Source: JBELHR01 sp049607205
GTDB lineage: Bacteria; Bacteroidota; Bacteroidia; Flavobacteriales; Flavobacteriaceae
Direction of reading: 5' to 3'
Length of the DNA stretch: 48,228 nucleotides
NCBI GenBank assembly: GCA_049607205.1
Contig: JBMYWH010000016.1
Coordinates: 1-48,228 of the forward strand
Shown here: positions 1 through 9,163 of the stretch, in pieces
Layout of the letters: each line of letters opens with the position of its first letter
Numbering within the stretch: position 1 is the first letter of the stretch
The notes under the pieces: model-generated
Database searches by the model: none
The model's input: the letters and a program-made list of their open reading frames with translations, nothing else
What the model was told of the DNA's origin: nothing
Program-made: the position numbers and the translations under genes

Positions 1-2053
1 CGATACCAGAAATGATATAACTTTTCTTTCTGTTTTTTAAGAAGTCAAAATTAAGGTTTGAGAACCAATTTTTAGTCGTCTTAGTTGTAAAGGTTAAGTC
101 AGTTCCTTTGTTAGATGATTTGTCAATCAATAATCTAGTGATGAAGATCGCTGAGAATAATGAAGTAACAATACCGATCATTAAGGTATAAGCAAATCCT
201 TTTACAGGTCCTGTTCCGAATACATAAAGGATAATACCCGTTAACATAGTAGTTACGTTGGCATCAAGAATAGAAGATAAAGCGTTACTGAATCCTGCAT
301 CAATTCCTTCTTTCTGTCCTTTTCCTTTAGCAAATTCTTCTTTAATACGCTCGAAGATAAGTACGTTCGCATCTACCGACATACCGATGGTAAGAACGAT
401 ACCTGCAATACCAGGAAGTGTTAATACAGCTCCGAACGCAGTTAAGATTCCGAAGATGAATAGTAAGTTTGCAACTAAGGCGATATCTGCGTAAGCTCCT
501 CCTTTACCGTAGTAAAAGATCATCCATAAAAGTACAAGGATAAGTGCAATTCCAAATGAACTGATACCTGAATCAATAGCTTCTTGACCAAGAGATGGTC
601 CTACAACTTCTGATTGAATGATATGTGCTGCAGCTGGTAATTTACCTGCCTTAAGTACGTTTGCTAAATCTTGTGCCTCAAGTACGGTGAAGTTTCCTGA
701 GATTGAAGTTCTTCCGACGGTAATTGCATCATTTACTCTAGGTGCAGTATATACATAGTTGTCAAGAACTACAGCAACGAAGTTTCCTACATTTTCTGTA
801 GTCATTTTTGCCCATAGTTTAGTACCTGCACTATTCATGGTCATGCTTACCTCTGGGTTTACTCCAAATTGATCAAATTGTTGAGAGGCATCTTCAATCA
901 CATCTCCCTCGATAGGAGCTTGGTTCTTACGATTCCCTTTGATAGCATATAGTGTAATGATATCTGTATCAGTAGTTGGCTTAGCATCCCATAAGAATTT
1001 AGCATATCTCATTTCATTAGGAAGTAATTGTCTTACTTCTGGCATTGCTAAATATGCGTTTACCTTAGCAGTGTCTCTAACGGAAGCATATCCCACTTGA
1101 GAGCTGATTTGGTTGGCTGCTTGAGGAATATTCGGTTGGAATACAGAGAACAAATTAGCTTGAGGAGTCAAAGAATCTTGAACTTCTCCTAATAGGTCGT
1201 CTACTGTTTTTTCTTTAGCTGGAGCCTCTGTAGCTTCAGCAGCTAATTTTTGTTGGATTACACCATTGGCTTGAATGAAAAAAGCAGCAGTTTCTTGGTT
1301 GTTGTATACAGACCAAAATTGTAACTCGGCAGTGGACTGTAATAAGTTTGTTACACGATCCACATCTTTTGCTCCTGGTAATTCAATAGAAATACGTCCA
1401 GAGTTTCCGATACGTTGTATGTTAGGTTGTGTTACTCCAAACTTGTCAATACGAGATCTCAATACTTGAAACGCAGTAGAAATTGATGCGTCGATTTGAG
1501 AAGCGATAATTGGCTCTACCTCGTCGTTAGACATGTTGAAGTTGATTTTATCTCTTAAGGACTTGTTTCCAAAAATAGTAGGATCACTTAACTTAGCTGT
1601 TCCTCCACCAACTTGATCAAAAGCTTCAAAAAACAATTCTAAATAAGATTTGTCACTTGACTTCTGTGCAACATCTGCTGCATCTAATGCCTCTCTGAAA
1701 GTTGGGTTTTTTGAATCATTTGACAATCCGATTAGGATGTCTTTTACTGATACTTGAAGGATAGCGTTGATTCCACCTTTTAAATCCAATCCAAGGTTGA
1801 TTTCCTTGTCTTTGATGTCATTGTAGGTAAAGCTTGCGAAACCTAAATCCATAGCAGGGTCATTTCCTACTGAATCTAGATACTGTTGCTCTAATCTGGC
1901 TAATTCTCTTCCATTATCATCCGTTGTTCTAGCAAGCGCGTATTGCTCAGCAGATCCCTCAACACTTCCTGCGAAGTATGTAAAAGACAACTGATACAAA
2001 CTCACCAATCCGAAAAGGATTGCGAACAATTTAATAAGTCCTCTGTTTTGCAT
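1..2053 (-). CDS. secDF: Protein translocase subunit SecDF (fused), 3' end cut by window edge
   Basis: This membrane protein uses the proton gradient to help pull secreted proteins through the SecYEG channel. The start is the ATG at 2051-2053, and 684 codons are visible before the left edge. The N-terminus is one hydrophobic segment (MQNRGLIKLFAILFGLV). A SecD periplasmic region follows, with LGLDLKGG, RSRIDKFGV and IELPGAKD. The SecD membrane part follows, with TIGMSVDANVLIFERIKEE and FGTGPVKGFA. At the edge the sequence WFSNLNFDFLKNRKKSY begins the SecF half, which shows that SecD and SecF are fused as is usual in Bacteroidota. A candidate promoter lies just upstream. The gene is divergent from fhs. 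The remaining SecF half is outside the window. The identification is firm. Confidence 0.96.
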   Translation of the reverse strand, partial: MQNRGLIKLFAILFGLVSLYQLSFTYFAGSVEGSAEQYALARTTDDNGRELARLEQQYLDSVGNDPAMDLGFASFTYNDIKDKEINLGLDLKGGINAILQVSVKDILIGLSNDSKNPTFREALDAADVAQKSSDKSYLELFFEAFDQVGGGTAKLSDPTIFGNKSLRDKINFNMSNDEVEPIIASQIDASISTAFQVLRSRIDKFGVTQPNIQRIGNSGRISIELPGAKDVDRVTNLLQSTAELQFWSVYNNQETAAFFIQANGVIQQKLAAEATEAPAKEKTVDDLLGEVQDSLTPQANLFSVFQPNIPQAANQISSQVGYASVRDTAKVNAYLAMPEVRQLLPNEMRYAKFLWDAKPTTDTDIITLYAIKGNRKNQAPIEGDVIEDASQQFDQFGVNPEVSMTMNSAGTKLWAKMTTENVGNFVAVVLDNYVYTAPRVNDAITVGRTSISGNFTVLEAQDLANVLKAGKLPAAAHIIQSEVVGPSLGQEAIDSGISSFGIALILVLLWMIFYYGKGGAYADIALVANLLFIFGILTAFGAVLTLPGIAGIVLTIGMSVDANVLIFERIKEEFAKGKGQKEGIDAGFSNALSSILDANVTTMLTGIILYVFGTGPVKGFAYTLMIGIVTSLFSAIFITRLLIDKSSNKGTDLTFTTKTTKNWFSNLNFDFLKNRKKSYIISGI

Positions 2054-2089
2054 TCTAAATTTTATTTAATTCAACAGTTATAAATCGCG

Positions 2090-2120
2090 CAAATATATCA
2101 TTATAAATAGAACTAGTCAA
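2090..2120 (-). promoter_or_regulatory. Candidate secDF promoter (TTG-N20-TATATTTG)
   Basis: Read on the minus strand, TTG (2120-2118) is followed after 20 bases by TATATTTG (2097-2090). This matches the Bacteroidota -33/-7 pattern TTG and TAnnTTTG. The predicted start site lies roughly 30 bases before the secDF ATG. Confidence 0.6.
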
Positions 2121-2230
2121 TTCTTTTCGATTTTTTATGACCCTATCTATCAATTGATTTTTTTGACGATTTTTATCTTTTTTTATCAGCGCTATAATAT
2201 GTAATTTTAGCCATACTAAAAACAAACTTA

Positions 2231-3907
2231 ATGAAACATTTATCAGATATTGAAATTGCTCAGCAGGCAAACATGGAACATATTAATTCTATAGCCGCTA
2301 AATTGGGTGTTGATTCAGAGGATTTAGAACATTTTGGGAAGTATAAAGCTAAGCTGCCTTTGAATTTAATTGATGAGGAGAAAATAAAGAAGAATCACCT
2401 CGTTTTAGTAACTGCTCTAACTCCAACTCCTGCTGGGGAAGGTAAGACAACAGTGAGTATTGGTCTAAATGAGGGTTTGAATCGCATAGGTAAACAAAGT
2501 ACAGTAGTCTTGAGAGAACCATCTCTTGGACCGGTATTTGGGATTAAGGGTGGTGCCGCTGGAGGTGGATATTCACAGGTAGTTCCAATGGAGGATATTA
2601 ACCTTCATTTTACAGGAGACTTCAATGCTATAGAAAAGGCAAATAATTTATTAGCGGCCCTGATTGATAATAATATACAATCTAAAGTTGGGAACTTGAA
2701 TATTGATCCACGAACCATTTTATGGAAGCGTGTAATCGATATGAATGACAGAGCTTTGAGACAAATTACCATAGGTTTAGGCGGTACCTTTAATGGTATT
2801 CCTAGAGAGGATGGTTTTAATATTACTCCTGCTTCCGAGGTTATGGCAATACTTTGTATGGCACAAAGTTTTGATGATTTAAAGGAGCGTTTAGGAGATA
2901 TTCTAGTTGGGTTTACCTTTGATAAACAAGCAGTGTATGCACGTGATTTAAAGGCGGAAAACGCTATGGCTATTCTATTAAAGGATGCTATTAAGCCTAA
3001 CTTGGTGCAGACCTTAGAGAATAATCCGGCAATTATCCACGGAGGACCTTTTGCCAATATTGCTCAAGGGACCAATACCTTAATCGCTACCAAGATGGGG
3101 CTTTCTCTTTCTGACTATGTGGTTACTGAAGCTGGTTTTGGAGCCGATTTAGGGGCCGAAAAATTCTTAGACATCAAATGTGCCCATGGAGGTTTGGCTC
3201 CCGAAGCTGTTGTTTTAGTTGCAACGATTAGGGCTTTGAGACATCATGGAGGTGTTGGTAAGGAGGAGCTTAATACGCCTAATCCTGAGAAAGTTTCTCT
3301 GGGTCTTGCCAATCTTGAAAAGCATATTGAAAATATTAGAAAATTTAATATTGAACCGGTTGTAGCTATTAACGCTTTTATCAGTGATAGTGCTGAGGAA
3401 ATAAAAGTCGTTCAAGATCGTTGTGCTCAGCATGGTGTTAAAGCAGTGGTGTCTAAGGGATGGGCTGAAGGTGGTAAAGGAACCGAGAAGCTTGCTCAGA
3501 CTGTCGTGGATGTGGTGGAATCTTCCTCTAAGAAATTTAAACCTCTCTATGATTGGGATATGCCAATTAAGGATAAGATTGAGCGTATTGCTCGTGAGAT
3601 TTACGGTGCCGATGGCGTGGATTACGATAATAAAGCCATGCTTAACCTGCGCAGAGTTTCAAGGTTGGGTATGGATGATTTTGCCATTTGCATGGCCAAA
3701 ACCCAAAAATCCTTCTCCGATGATGATCGATTATTAGGAAGGCCGGAGCACTTCAGAGTAACGGTAAGGGAAGTGGAAATAGCGGCTGGAGCTCGTTTTG
3801 TCATTCCAATTCTAGGAAAAATGATGCGTATGCCTGGCTTGCCTTCGAATCCTGCCTCCTCTCAAATGGAGATCGATTCTGATGGAAAAGTATCTGGACT
3901 TTCTTAA
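2231..3907 (+). CDS. fhs: Formate--tetrahydrofolate ligase
   Basis: This cytosolic enzyme joins formate to tetrahydrofolate using ATP, giving 10-formyl-THF for one-carbon metabolism. The 558-residue length fits the family. The ATP-binding P-loop TPTPAGEGKTT is at residues 64-74. Other family blocks are REPSLGPVFGIKGGAAGGG, the segment HFTGDFNAIEKANN, HGGPFANIAQG, TEAGFGADLGAEKF, and the C-terminal GKMMRMPGLPS. It is a monocistronic gene, divergent from secDF, and ends in a terminator shared with the convergent mdh. No strong -7 box is visible upstream; TAATTTTA at 2202-2209 is a weak candidate. The identification is firm. Confidence 0.97.
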   Translation: MKHLSDIEIAQQANMEHINSIAAKLGVDSEDLEHFGKYKAKLPLNLIDEEKIKKNHLVLVTALTPTPAGEGKTTVSIGLNEGLNRIGKQSTVVLREPSLGPVFGIKGGAAGGGYSQVVPMEDINLHFTGDFNAIEKANNLLAALIDNNIQSKVGNLNIDPRTILWKRVIDMNDRALRQITIGLGGTFNGIPREDGFNITPASEVMAILCMAQSFDDLKERLGDILVGFTFDKQAVYARDLKAENAMAILLKDAIKPNLVQTLENNPAIIHGGPFANIAQGTNTLIATKMGLSLSDYVVTEAGFGADLGAEKFLDIKCAHGGLAPEAVVLVATIRALRHHGGVGKEELNTPNPEKVSLGLANLEKHIENIRKFNIEPVVAINAFISDSAEEIKVVQDRCAQHGVKAVVSKGWAEGGKGTEKLAQTVVDVVESSSKKFKPLYDWDMPIKDKIERIAREIYGADGVDYDNKAMLNLRRVSRLGMDDFAICMAKTQKSFSDDDRLLGRPEHFRVTVREVEIAAGARFVIPILGKMMRMPGLPSNPASSQMEIDSDGKVSGLS

Positions 3908-3924
3908 GGAAATTTAAGCATAAA

Positions 3925-3951
3925 AAAAGCCACCTTATAAAGGTGGCTTTT
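3925..3951. terminator. Bidirectional intrinsic terminator between fhs and mdh
   Basis: AAAGCCACCTT (3926-3936) pairs with AAGGTGGCTTT (3940-3950) around a 3-base loop. The flanking A and T runs allow it to work for fhs (plus) and mdh (minus). Confidence 0.9.
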
Positions 3952-3969
3952 CTGTTTTATAATAAAGGA

Positions 3970-4902
3970 TTAAGCCTCTACGCTTAATAATTCATTTGTT
4001 TTAGATACTCCTTGAGCTGAAGTCTGTAGTTTCTCTAATTCAGCATCGCTAAGATTTAGCTCAACAATTTTCTCAATACCGTTTGCTCCAATTACACAAG
4101 GAACTCCAATTGAGATATCGTTTAATCCATATTCTCCTTCTAATAGAGCAGAACAAGGGAAGATTTTCTTCTGATCACAAGCAATAGCTTGAACCATAGC
4201 AGAAACTGCTGCTCCTGGAGCATACCATGCAGAAGTTCCTAAAAGTTTAGTAAGCGTAGCTCCACCCACTTTCGTGTCTTCAACGATTTGTTGCATTCTT
4301 TCTTCAGATAAGAACTCAGATATTTTAACTGAATTTCTAGCAGCTTTGTTTACTAATGGTACCATTCCAACATCAGAGTGACCTCCAATTACCATTCCAT
4401 CTACATCAGAGATAGGGCAATCTAAAGCCTCTGCAATTCTATATTTAAAACGAGCAGAATCTAGAGCACCTCCCATACCGATAATTTGGTTTTTAGGAAG
4501 ACCTAATGCTTTATGCGTTAAATAAGTCATCGTATCCATAGGGTTAGATACCACGATGATGATTGCTTTAGGAGAATGCTCGATGATATTGCTAGCTACT
4601 GTCTTAACAATACCTGCGTTAATTCCGATTAATTCTTCACGAGTCATTCCAGGTTTTCTTGGAATTCCAGAAGTAATTACGGCAACATCTGATCCAGCTG
4701 TTTTGCTGTAATCATTTGTACTCCCCACTAATTTAGTGTCAAATCCGTTTAATGAAGCTGTCTGCATAAGGTCCATCGCTTTTCCTTCTGCATATCCTTC
4801 TTTAATGTCTACTAAAACAACTTCTGAGGCGAAATTCTTAATAGCAATGTACTCTGCGCAACTAGCGCCAACAGCACCTGCTCCAACAACTGTTACTTTC
4901 AT
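3970..4902 (-). CDS. mdh: Malate dehydrogenase (NAD-dependent)
   Basis: This TCA-cycle enzyme interconverts malate and oxaloacetate. At 310 residues it is the LDH-like type of malate dehydrogenase. The N-terminal Rossmann loop is GAGAVGAS (residues 7-14). The mobile substrate loop has the arginines in GIPRKPGMTREEL, which indicates malate rather than lactate specificity. The NAD/catalytic region is VVSNPMDTMTYL, and the catalytic histidine lies in GGHSDVGMVPL. The gene stands alone between fhs and gyrB. A weak -7-like TAACTTTA lies about 35 bases upstream. The identification is firm. Confidence 0.96.
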   Translation of the reverse strand: MKVTVVGAGAVGASCAEYIAIKNFASEVVLVDIKEGYAEGKAMDLMQTASLNGFDTKLVGSTNDYSKTAGSDVAVITSGIPRKPGMTREELIGINAGIVKTVASNIIEHSPKAIIIVVSNPMDTMTYLTHKALGLPKNQIIGMGGALDSARFKYRIAEALDCPISDVDGMVIGGHSDVGMVPLVNKAARNSVKISEFLSEERMQQIVEDTKVGGATLTKLLGTSAWYAPGAAVSAMVQAIACDQKKIFPCSALLEGEYGLNDISIGVPCVIGANGIEKIVELNLSDAELEKLQTSAQGVSKTNELLSVEA

Positions 4903-4996
4903 ATTTTTGGTGTTTATTATTTGTTATTTATTTTCAATAAAGTTAGTGAAAACTCTAGCTTTTATTCTTGTTTTAAGACTAATTTTTCAGGGTTTT

Positions 4997-5025
4997 AAAA
5001 AAGGGCTGAATTCTGTTCAGCCCTT
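4997..5025 (-). terminator. Intrinsic terminator of gyrB
   Basis: AAGGGCTGAA (5001-5010) pairs perfectly with TTCAGCCCTT (5016-5025) around a 5-base loop. On the minus strand the stem is followed by a T run (complement of 4997-5002). It begins a few bases after the gyrB stop. Confidence 0.9.
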
Positions 5026-5029
5026 CTTT

Positions 5030-6970
5030 TTATGCATCAATATTTGCGTATTTTGCATTTCTTTCAATAAAGTCTCTACGCGGTGGCACTTCATCCCCCA
5101 TAAGCATCGAGAAGATGCGGTCGGCTTCGGTGTCACTGTCTATAGTTACTTGTCTTAAGGTTCTGAATTCAGGATTCATGGTCGTATCCCATAATTGTTC
5201 TGCATTCATCTCTCCAAGACCCTTATATCTTTGAATGGCTACACTACCACCAAGTTTTTGGGCGATTAAATCGCGTTGATTATCATCCCAAGCATATTCT
5301 TTTTTCTGTCCTTTTTTCACTAAGTATAAAGGAGGAGTTGCGATATAGATATATCCTTGTTCAACTAATTCTCTCATGTATCGGAAGAAGAAGGTTAGAA
5401 TCAAGGTTGCAATATGACTACCATCGACATCGGCATCACACATAATTACAATTTTGTGATATCTCAATTTCGAAAGGTTCAATGCTCTTGAATCTTCTTC
5501 GGTACCAATAGTTACTCCTAAGGCGGTAAAGATGTTTTTGATCTCTTCGTTCTCAAAAACCTTATGTTGCATGGCTTTCTCTACATTCAAAATCTTACCT
5601 CTTAAAGGAAGGATGGCTTGAAACAATCGATCTCTACCTTGTTTAGCCGTTCCACCTGCCGAATCTCCCTCGACAAGGAATACCTCGCATTGCGCTGGAT
5701 CTGTTTCAGAACAATCTGATAGTTTACCAGGTAAACCTCCGATAGACATTACCGTCTTACGTTGAACCATTTCACGAGCCTTACGGGCTGCATGTCTCGC
5801 TTGAGCCGCAAGAATAACCTTTTGTACGATGCGCTTAGCATCGTCTGGGTTCTCCTCTAAATAATCCGTAAGCATTTCAGATACCGCTTGAGATACCGCT
5901 GAGCTTACTTCTCTATTTCCTAATTTTGTTTTCGTTTGTCCTTCGAATTGAGGTTCTGCTACTTTTACAGAAACAATTGCCGTTAAACCTTCTCTAAAGT
6001 CATCTCCAGCAATCTCGAATTTCAACTTATCTAACATTCCTGAAGCATCTGCATACTTCTTTAAAGTATGTGTCAGACCTCTTCTAAATCCTGATAAGTG
6101 AGTACCCCCTTCATGGGTATTAATGTTGTTTACATAAGAATGTAAATTCTCTGAATAAGAGGTGTTGTAAACCATAGCAACCTCTACAGGAGTACCATTC
6201 TTCTCTCCGGTCATCGAAATAACATCAGAAGTTAATTGCTCGCGAGTGCTGTCTAAGTATTTTACAAATTCAGGAAGTCCTTCCGTAGAATGAAATATTT
6301 CGTGTATTGGGTTTCCTTCGTCGTCTAGATTTCTTTTATCGGTAAGGGTGATCGTGATCCCTTTATTAAGGAATGATAATTCTCTTAAACGAGTTGCTAG
6401 AGTGTCGTAGTTATACTCAGTGGTTTGCGTAAAGATGCTCTTGTCTGGTGAAAACGTAACTTCTGTACCTCTATCTGTAGTATTTCCAACGGTTTTTACT
6501 GGGTATAAAGCTTTACCTCTCTGGTATTCTTGCTCCCAAATTTTCCCTTCTCTGAAGACCGTTGCTTTAAGGTCATCAGACAGGGCATTCACACAAGAAA
6601 CTCCAACTCCGTGAAGTCCTCCTGATACTTTATAAGAATCCTTGTCAAATTTACCTCCCGCACCAATTTTAGTCATTACAACCTCTAAGGCAGAAACTCC
6701 TTCTTTTTTGTGCATTCCTGTCGGAATACCACGTCCATTATCACGTACGGTAATGGAATTATCTTCGTTGATCCAAACCTTGATGGTATCACAGTGTCCT
6801 GCAAGTGCCTCATCAATTGAATTATCAATAACTTCATAAACTAGGTGGTGTAATCCTCTTACACCAACATCACCGATATACATCGATGGTCGCATTCTTA
6901 CGTGTTCCATTCCCTCTAGGGCTTGGATACTATCTGCAGAATACTGGGGTTTATTAATTTCTTCGCTCAT
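5030..6970 (-). CDS. gyrB: DNA gyrase subunit B
   Basis: This is the ATPase subunit of DNA gyrase, which introduces negative supercoils. The GHKL ATPase domain has YEVIDNS (catalytic E46), RDNGRGIP (D77) and GLHGVGVSCVNAL. The C-terminal Toprim domain has EGDSAGG and DADVDGSHI, and the tail has QRYKGLGEMNAEQLW. With the start at 6970 it has 646 residues, the short form without the large insert found in Proteobacteria. I chose ATG 6970 (MSEEINKPQYS) because the upstream in-frame start at 6997 is a GTG lying at the predicted transcription start. ParE is the alternative, but the N-terminus (ADSIQALEGMEHVRMRPSMY) is typical of flavobacterial GyrB. Confidence 0.95.
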   Translation of the reverse strand: MSEEINKPQYSADSIQALEGMEHVRMRPSMYIGDVGVRGLHHLVYEVIDNSIDEALAGHCDTIKVWINEDNSITVRDNGRGIPTGMHKKEGVSALEVVMTKIGAGGKFDKDSYKVSGGLHGVGVSCVNALSDDLKATVFREGKIWEQEYQRGKALYPVKTVGNTTDRGTEVTFSPDKSIFTQTTEYNYDTLATRLRELSFLNKGITITLTDKRNLDDEGNPIHEIFHSTEGLPEFVKYLDSTREQLTSDVISMTGEKNGTPVEVAMVYNTSYSENLHSYVNNINTHEGGTHLSGFRRGLTHTLKKYADASGMLDKLKFEIAGDDFREGLTAIVSVKVAEPQFEGQTKTKLGNREVSSAVSQAVSEMLTDYLEENPDDAKRIVQKVILAAQARHAARKAREMVQRKTVMSIGGLPGKLSDCSETDPAQCEVFLVEGDSAGGTAKQGRDRLFQAILPLRGKILNVEKAMQHKVFENEEIKNIFTALGVTIGTEEDSRALNLSKLRYHKIVIMCDADVDGSHIATLILTFFFRYMRELVEQGYIYIATPPLYLVKKGQKKEYAWDDNQRDLIAQKLGGSVAIQRYKGLGEMNAEQLWDTTMNPEFRTLRQVTIDSDTEADRIFSMLMGDEVPPRRDFIERNAKYANIDA

Positions 6971-7000
6971 ATTTCTAAAATTTATAAGTGATTTCACCTA

Positions 7001-7008
7001 CAAATATA
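7001..7008 (-). promoter_or_regulatory. Candidate gyrB -7 box TATATTTG
   Basis: On the minus strand TATATTTG (7008-7001) matches TAnnTTTG and would start transcription about 25 bases before the gyrB ATG at 6970. No TTG is seen at the expected -33 distance. Confidence 0.5.
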
Positions 7009-7152
7009 ATTAAAATGAGCGGTTTAAGAAGCTTTTTTACCGCTTAGCTATTAAAGTTTTCAACAATAGTTCAATTGTGCTAAAGTGGCTAAAAAAGGCC
7101 TTAAAATCGTTTTACATGGATTTCTGGCTTATTTTACGAGCTTGTCAAAAGT

Positions 7153-7194
7153 AAAAAAGCACAAAATGGCTGACAGCGCCGATTTTGTGCTTTT
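7153..7194 (-). terminator. Intrinsic terminator of asnB
   Basis: AAAAGCACAAAAT plus GGC (7155-7170) pairs with GCC and ATTTTGTGCTTTT (7178-7194), with a single bulged base. On the minus strand a T run follows. It lies just past the asnB stop. Confidence 0.85.
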
Positions 7195-7211
7195 GGAATA
7201 TATATAATTTA

Positions 7212-8882
7212 CTAAACTTCCCTATAAGCATCGTCATGAACGTTCATTACTGCACGTCCCGAAGGGTCGTTTTGATTTTTGAAGGCTTCGTCCCATTCTA
7301 AGGCAATCGGAGTAGAGCAGGCTACTGATGGAACGGAAGGGACACATAGAGCTGCAGCTTCTGAAGGGAAGTGCTGTTCAAAAATACTTCTATAGAAAAA
7401 CTCTTCTTTATTTTGAGGAGTTTGTTTTGGGAATTTATACTGTGCATTGGCTAACTGCTCATCAGAAACTTCCGAGTCCACAAGTTCTTTTAAGGTGTCA
7501 ATCCAACTGTATCCAACACCGTCAGAGAATTGTTCTTTTTGTCTCCAAGCAACCTCTTCGGGTAGATAGGATTCAAAGGCTTTTCTTAAGACCCATTTTT
7601 CCATGCGCTCTCCAGAGATCATTTTATCCTGAGGGTTGATACTCATGGCAACATCGATGAATTCTTTATCTAAAAAAGGAACGCGCCCTTCAATTCCCCA
7701 TGCTGCTAGGGATTTGTTCGCTCTTAGACAGTCATACATGTGGAGCTTGTCCAGCTTTCTTACGGTTTCTTCGTGAAAATCTTTTGCCGATGGAGCCTTG
7801 TGGAAGTATAGGTAACCTCCGAATAGTTCATCAGCACCTTCTCCAGAAAGTACCATTTTGACTCCCATCGCCTTGATGGCCCTAGCCATTAAATACATAG
7901 GAGTAGAGGCTCTAATTGTAGTAATATCATAAGTCTCTAAATGATAGATAACATCGCGAATCGCGTCAAGTCCCTCTTGGATTGTGAATTTTATTTCATG
8001 GTGTACTGTTCCGATATGGTCTGCCACAAGTTGTGCTGCCTTAAGGTCTGGTGAACCTTCAAGTCCTACCGAAAAGGAGTGGAGTTGAGGCCACCAAGCT
8101 TCTTGTTGATCGTTAGATTCTATTCTTTTCTCGGCATATTTTTTTGCAATAGCAGAAGTAATTGAGGAGTCGAGTCCTCCTGAGAGTAACACACCATAAG
8201 GAACGTCTGACATCAACTGTCTATGTACCGCAGCTTCCAAGGCATCATGTATTTTTTCAATGGCAGTTTCCGCTTCTTCAACAGTGGCGTAACTAGTCCA
8301 ATCTCTTTGATACCATTTCTCTAGGCTTCCAACCCTTGAATCTAAATAATGTCCTGGAGGGAATAATTCAATTTTCGAACAGACTCCTTCGAGGGCTTTT
8401 AGTTCAGAGGCTACATAAAAAGTGCCATCCACGTCCCATCCCATATACAAAGGGATAATCCCCATATGATCTCTTGCGATGAAGTAGGAATCATTTTTTG
8501 TGTCATATAAGGCAAAGCCAAAAATCCCGTTGAGCTTATCCACGAAGTCTGCTCCATATTCTTGATATAGAGGAAGTATTACTTCACAGTCAGAAGCCGT
8601 TTGAAAGTCGTAGTTAGGAAACTCCTTTCTCAATTCTTGATGATTGTAAATTTCTCCATTAGCAGCAAGTATAATAGTACCATCTCCTGAAATCAAAGGT
8701 TGCTTCCCTGAGGTTGGGTCAACGATTGCTAATCTTTCATGAGAAAGAATGGCATTATCTCCTTGATAGATCCCAGACCAGTCCGGTCCACGGTGTCTGA
8801 TTTTCTTACTCATCTCTAAGACTTGAGGTCTTAACTGTTTTGATTCCTTTTTTAAATCAAAGGCACATACTATTCCACACAT
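7212..8882 (-). CDS. asnB: Asparagine synthase B (glutamine-hydrolysing)
   Basis: This enzyme makes asparagine from aspartate, glutamine and ATP. It begins MCGIVCAF; Cys2 is the amidotransferase nucleophile once Met is removed. The glutaminase domain has the family blocks RHRGPDWSG and AANGEIYNHQELR. The synthetase domain has the PP-loop SGGLDSS near residue 230, then LSGEGADELFGGY and GIEGRVPFLDKEF. The 556-residue length is close to that of E. coli AsnB. It stands alone, with a terminator downstream. Upstream AT-rich DNA separates it from the divergent trp operon. The identification is firm. Confidence 0.96.
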   Translation of the reverse strand: MCGIVCAFDLKKESKQLRPQVLEMSKKIRHRGPDWSGIYQGDNAILSHERLAIVDPTSGKQPLISGDGTIILAANGEIYNHQELRKEFPNYDFQTASDCEVILPLYQEYGADFVDKLNGIFGFALYDTKNDSYFIARDHMGIIPLYMGWDVDGTFYVASELKALEGVCSKIELFPPGHYLDSRVGSLEKWYQRDWTSYATVEEAETAIEKIHDALEAAVHRQLMSDVPYGVLLSGGLDSSITSAIAKKYAEKRIESNDQQEAWWPQLHSFSVGLEGSPDLKAAQLVADHIGTVHHEIKFTIQEGLDAIRDVIYHLETYDITTIRASTPMYLMARAIKAMGVKMVLSGEGADELFGGYLYFHKAPSAKDFHEETVRKLDKLHMYDCLRANKSLAAWGIEGRVPFLDKEFIDVAMSINPQDKMISGERMEKWVLRKAFESYLPEEVAWRQKEQFSDGVGYSWIDTLKELVDSEVSDEQLANAQYKFPKQTPQNKEEFFYRSIFEQHFPSEAAALCVPSVPSVACSTPIALEWDEAFKNQNDPSGRAVMNVHDDAYREV

Positions 8883-9063
8883 ACTAATTAATTTTGTTGA
8901 TACAAATAAAGTAATTTGTTTATAAAATTAATCATTAAAACTAAAATAGGTTATGAATTATAACTTTAATTCGCTAATAAGTATAAAAGCTAAATTAAAA
9001 AACTCCTTTTTGAGAGTCTTTTCTTAAAAACTCTAAGGAGGTGTGAAAATTTTAATAAAGTCC
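8883..9063. other. Gene-free asnB-trp intergenic DNA
   Basis: This is AT-rich DNA between divergent asnB and the trp promoter. It holds one imperfect hairpin, CTCCTT plus AGAG (9003-9016) against CTCT plus AAGGAG (9031-9040), with a 4-base bulge and no following T run. A 24-codon ATG frame (8953-9027) overlaps it, but I have no evidence that it is used. Confidence 0.5.
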
Positions 9064-9094
9064 TTGGTAAATTGTGAATCACTTACTACATTTG
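9064..9094 (+). promoter_or_regulatory. Candidate trp operon promoter (TTG-N20-TACATTTG)
   Basis: TTG (9064-9066) and TACATTTG (9087-9094), 20 bases apart, match the Bacteroidota promoter pattern. The box ends only 6 bases before the leader-peptide ATG at 9101, so the transcript should begin at or just before that codon. Confidence 0.65.
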
Positions 9095-9100
9095 TCCTGT

Positions 9101-9163
9101 ATGAACAAAATGAATAACATGAACTGGTGGTGGTTAAAACTTACAATAAGCTGTGAGCAATAA
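9101..9163 (+). CDS. trpL: Tryptophan operon leader peptide (20 aa)
   Basis: A 20-codon frame starts at 9101 with Met codons also at positions 4 and 7 (ATG at 9110 and 9119). Three consecutive TGG codons follow at 9125-9133, then LKLTISCEQ and TAA at 9161-9163. A run of Trp codons in a tiny frame just upstream of a terminator and of trpE is the hallmark of ribosome-mediated attenuation. Ribosome speed through TGG TGG TGG senses charged tRNA-Trp. The initiating ATG is uncertain: 9101 is nearly at the predicted 5' end of the transcript, while 9110 and 9119 keep all three Trp codons. The peptide itself probably has no function. Confidence 0.85.
   Translation: MNKMNNMNWWWLKLTISCEQ

Noticed and set aside
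2605..3057. 150-codon minus-strand frame inside fhs
   Set aside because: It is antisense to a strongly conserved gene and has no signal of its own.
8953..9027. 24-codon frame upstream of the trp promoter as a second leader peptide
   Set aside because: It lies before the promoter, has no run of regulatory codons, and its overlapping hairpin lacks a T run.
9035..9045. AAGGAGGTG as a strong ribosome-binding site
   Set aside because: No start codon at a proper distance opens a frame of useful length; GTG is followed directly by TGA.
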